A stretch of DNA of 64,000 nt from Nonlabens sp. YIK11 (GTDB lineage: Bacteria; Bacteroidota; Bacteroidia; Flavobacteriales; Flavobacteriaceae). Below, in pieces: positions 63,026 through 64,000 of this stretch. Both the position numbers and the translations under genes were made by a program. Numbering within the stretch: the first letter of the stretch is position 1; the number at the start of each line of letters is the position of its first letter. The stretch is taken from NCBI RefSeq assembly GCF_001413925.1, contig NZ_LBMJ01000001.1, positions 1,900,001-1,964,000 on the forward strand. Direction: 5' to 3'. The notes beneath the pieces were generated by a model that was not told the DNA's origin, did no database searches, and saw only the letters and a program-made list of their open reading frames with translations.

Positions 63026-64000
63026 TTATAGGGTTGGTAATATGCTTTCTGGTAACTCAATGGTTACGCTTATTTTATTTTTCATTGGTTTGTTGTTGGT
63101 TTCCAATTTTGATTTGGTTGTAACATCTATCCATTGTCCACTTTGAAATGGTTCCGTAGCTGAATACATCTGTACTAGAGGTGAAGTGTAAAGAGATTCT
63201 ATAACTCTTTGTTCCTTTGAATCCACCCTGGTCTTTAGGTTTAGCTGCTTAGAACCTTGTTTACCAATTAACCTAGTTGGTGCTATAATTCCTTCACCTA
63301 CATTATTGAAAGTGTTTCTACCAATGGTGGATAGGGTAGAAGTATCTATAGATGATTTATAGAATTCATCAAATAACCAATAGTTGAACCCACCTTGATT
63401 ATTGAACCACTTCAAGTAAACACCACATTTTGGTTCAATCTTTAAAAGGTTCAAATTGGTTTTTGACTGTCCATCTTCCAATATTTCCAGTTTGTTTAAG
63501 GTATCTGGTAGACCTAAATAATTATTATTCGTCCAATTACTGATGCTATCATCAATGTAGAATCTAAAAGAAGAATCTTTGATGGAAAATATTGGTGCTG
63601 AAACAGTTGATGTATTGATATTTCTTACTTGTAGTGTAGCATCATCTTCTACCTTTAGAATATCAACTGTAAATGGGTAACCCTCAAAATAAGTTAGGTT
63701 GTAATCAATTCCGTTAACAGATGCAGATAGAACTTGTAGGTTGTTATCGTAGATATCTTCACCTACTTGTTTTACACTTCTGGAAAAATCATACGATAAC
63801 TCAATGGTATCAACTGAGACATTATTGAATACCGTAATATTTACTCTAAGTGATTTTAAAACACCATCTATATTTCTTCCATTAGTATCATCATTATCTG
63901 TATTTAAGTCCTCAAACCCCTCATATTTACCTTTCACAAGCGGTTTTAGGTTGAGTAGGTAATTACCTTGTAGGTCTGGATAGATTGTAAATAATTGTGT
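63026..64000 (-). CDS. Putative phage tail protein, cut by the right window edge
   Basis: The frame is open from the stop at 63026 to the right edge without a stop. Residues before the internal GTG at 63935-63937 read TIYPDLQGNYLLNLKPLVKG, which is coding-like, so that GTG is not the start and the N terminus lies outside the window. The visible part (325 codons) is beta-rich with no recognised domain. It overlaps the next gene by 0-1 nt, so the two form an operon. Confidence 0.5.
   Translation of the reverse strand, partial: TQLFTIYPDLQGNYLLNLKPLVKGKYEGFEDLNTDNDDTNGRNIDGVLKSLRVNITVFNNVSVDTIELSYDFSRSVKQVGEDIYDNNLQVLSASVNGIDYNLTYFEGYPFTVDILKVEDDATLQVRNINTSTVSAPIFSIKDSSFRFYIDDSISNWTNNNYLGLPDTLNKLEILEDGQSKTNLNLLKIEPKCGVYLKWFNNQGGFNYWLFDEFYKSSIDTSTLSTIGRNTFNNVGEGIIAPTRLIGKQGSKQLNLKTRVDSKEQRVIESLYTSPLVQMYSATEPFQSGQWIDVTTKSKLETNNKPMKNKISVTIELPESILPTL

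Noticed and set aside
63935..63937. GTG as the start of the last tail-like gene
   Set aside because: The same frame stays open and coding-like up to the right edge, so the gene begins outside the window.

Overview
The window looks like the chromosome of a marine flavobacterium (Bacteroidota, Flavobacteriaceae; a Nonlabens- or Dokdonia-like genus is a guess). The support is SusC/SusD pairs, type IX secretion C-terminal domains, lipoproteins, promoters with a TAnnTTTG -7 box and little Shine-Dalgarno signal, and a 16-bp palindrome CGCTTTCGCGAAAGCG scattered through the core genes. No tRNA, rRNA or CRISPR array was recognised.

Positions 1-8150 hold a truncated propeller-type sensor gene, a formylglycine-generating-enzyme-like lipoprotein and a seven-gene signalling operon (1680-7875). 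The operon encodes a receiver, an H-NOX nitric oxide sensor, a PAS histidine kinase, a FIST protein of the NosP type, a NahK-like kinase, an HPt protein and a LytTR response regulator. Positions 9121-22365 hold exopolysaccharide-type genes: TPR/beta-barrel exporter, flippase, STAS protein, GT4, membrane-anchored glycosidase, GT-C-like membrane protein, GT2 and mannose-6-phosphate isomerase. A shared LytTR-like box (ACCATTCRTCKACACTTA) lies a nearly constant 57-61 nt upstream of the -7 box of five transcription units, including the sensor operon itself. I infer a nitric oxide to LytTR to exopolysaccharide circuit.

Positions 22391-37525 are a beta-glucan utilisation locus (SusR-like regulator, SusC, SusD, GH30, SusE-like, GH3, ricin-like T9SS lectin, second GH30) bracketed by two identical 26-bp direct repeats. 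The repeats match the 3' end of mnmE (codons for FCIGK plus stop). Positions 37500-48894 form a second island between the middle repeat and the genuine mnmE 3' end. It has a tyrosine integrase, HTH/excisionase-like proteins, a replication-like protein and repeated arm-type sites. Its cargo is two probable defence modules: a SecB-like chaperone with an ADP-ribosyltransferase-like toxin (resembling CmdTAC), and an operon of TPR-metallopeptidase, MazG-like pyrophosphatase and GIY-YIG/DUF2075 helicase.

Positions 48877-57150 return to core genes: mnmE, a T9SS surface protein, an S9 peptidase, a DUF4268 protein, an HPt protein and the 3' half of comM/yifB. comM is broken near 57150 where a phage-tail-like region begins and runs off the right edge (tape-measure-like protein and two tail-like proteins). 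The palindrome is absent from the mnmE island and the phage-like region and partly degenerate in the glucan locus, so it marks which DNA is recently acquired.
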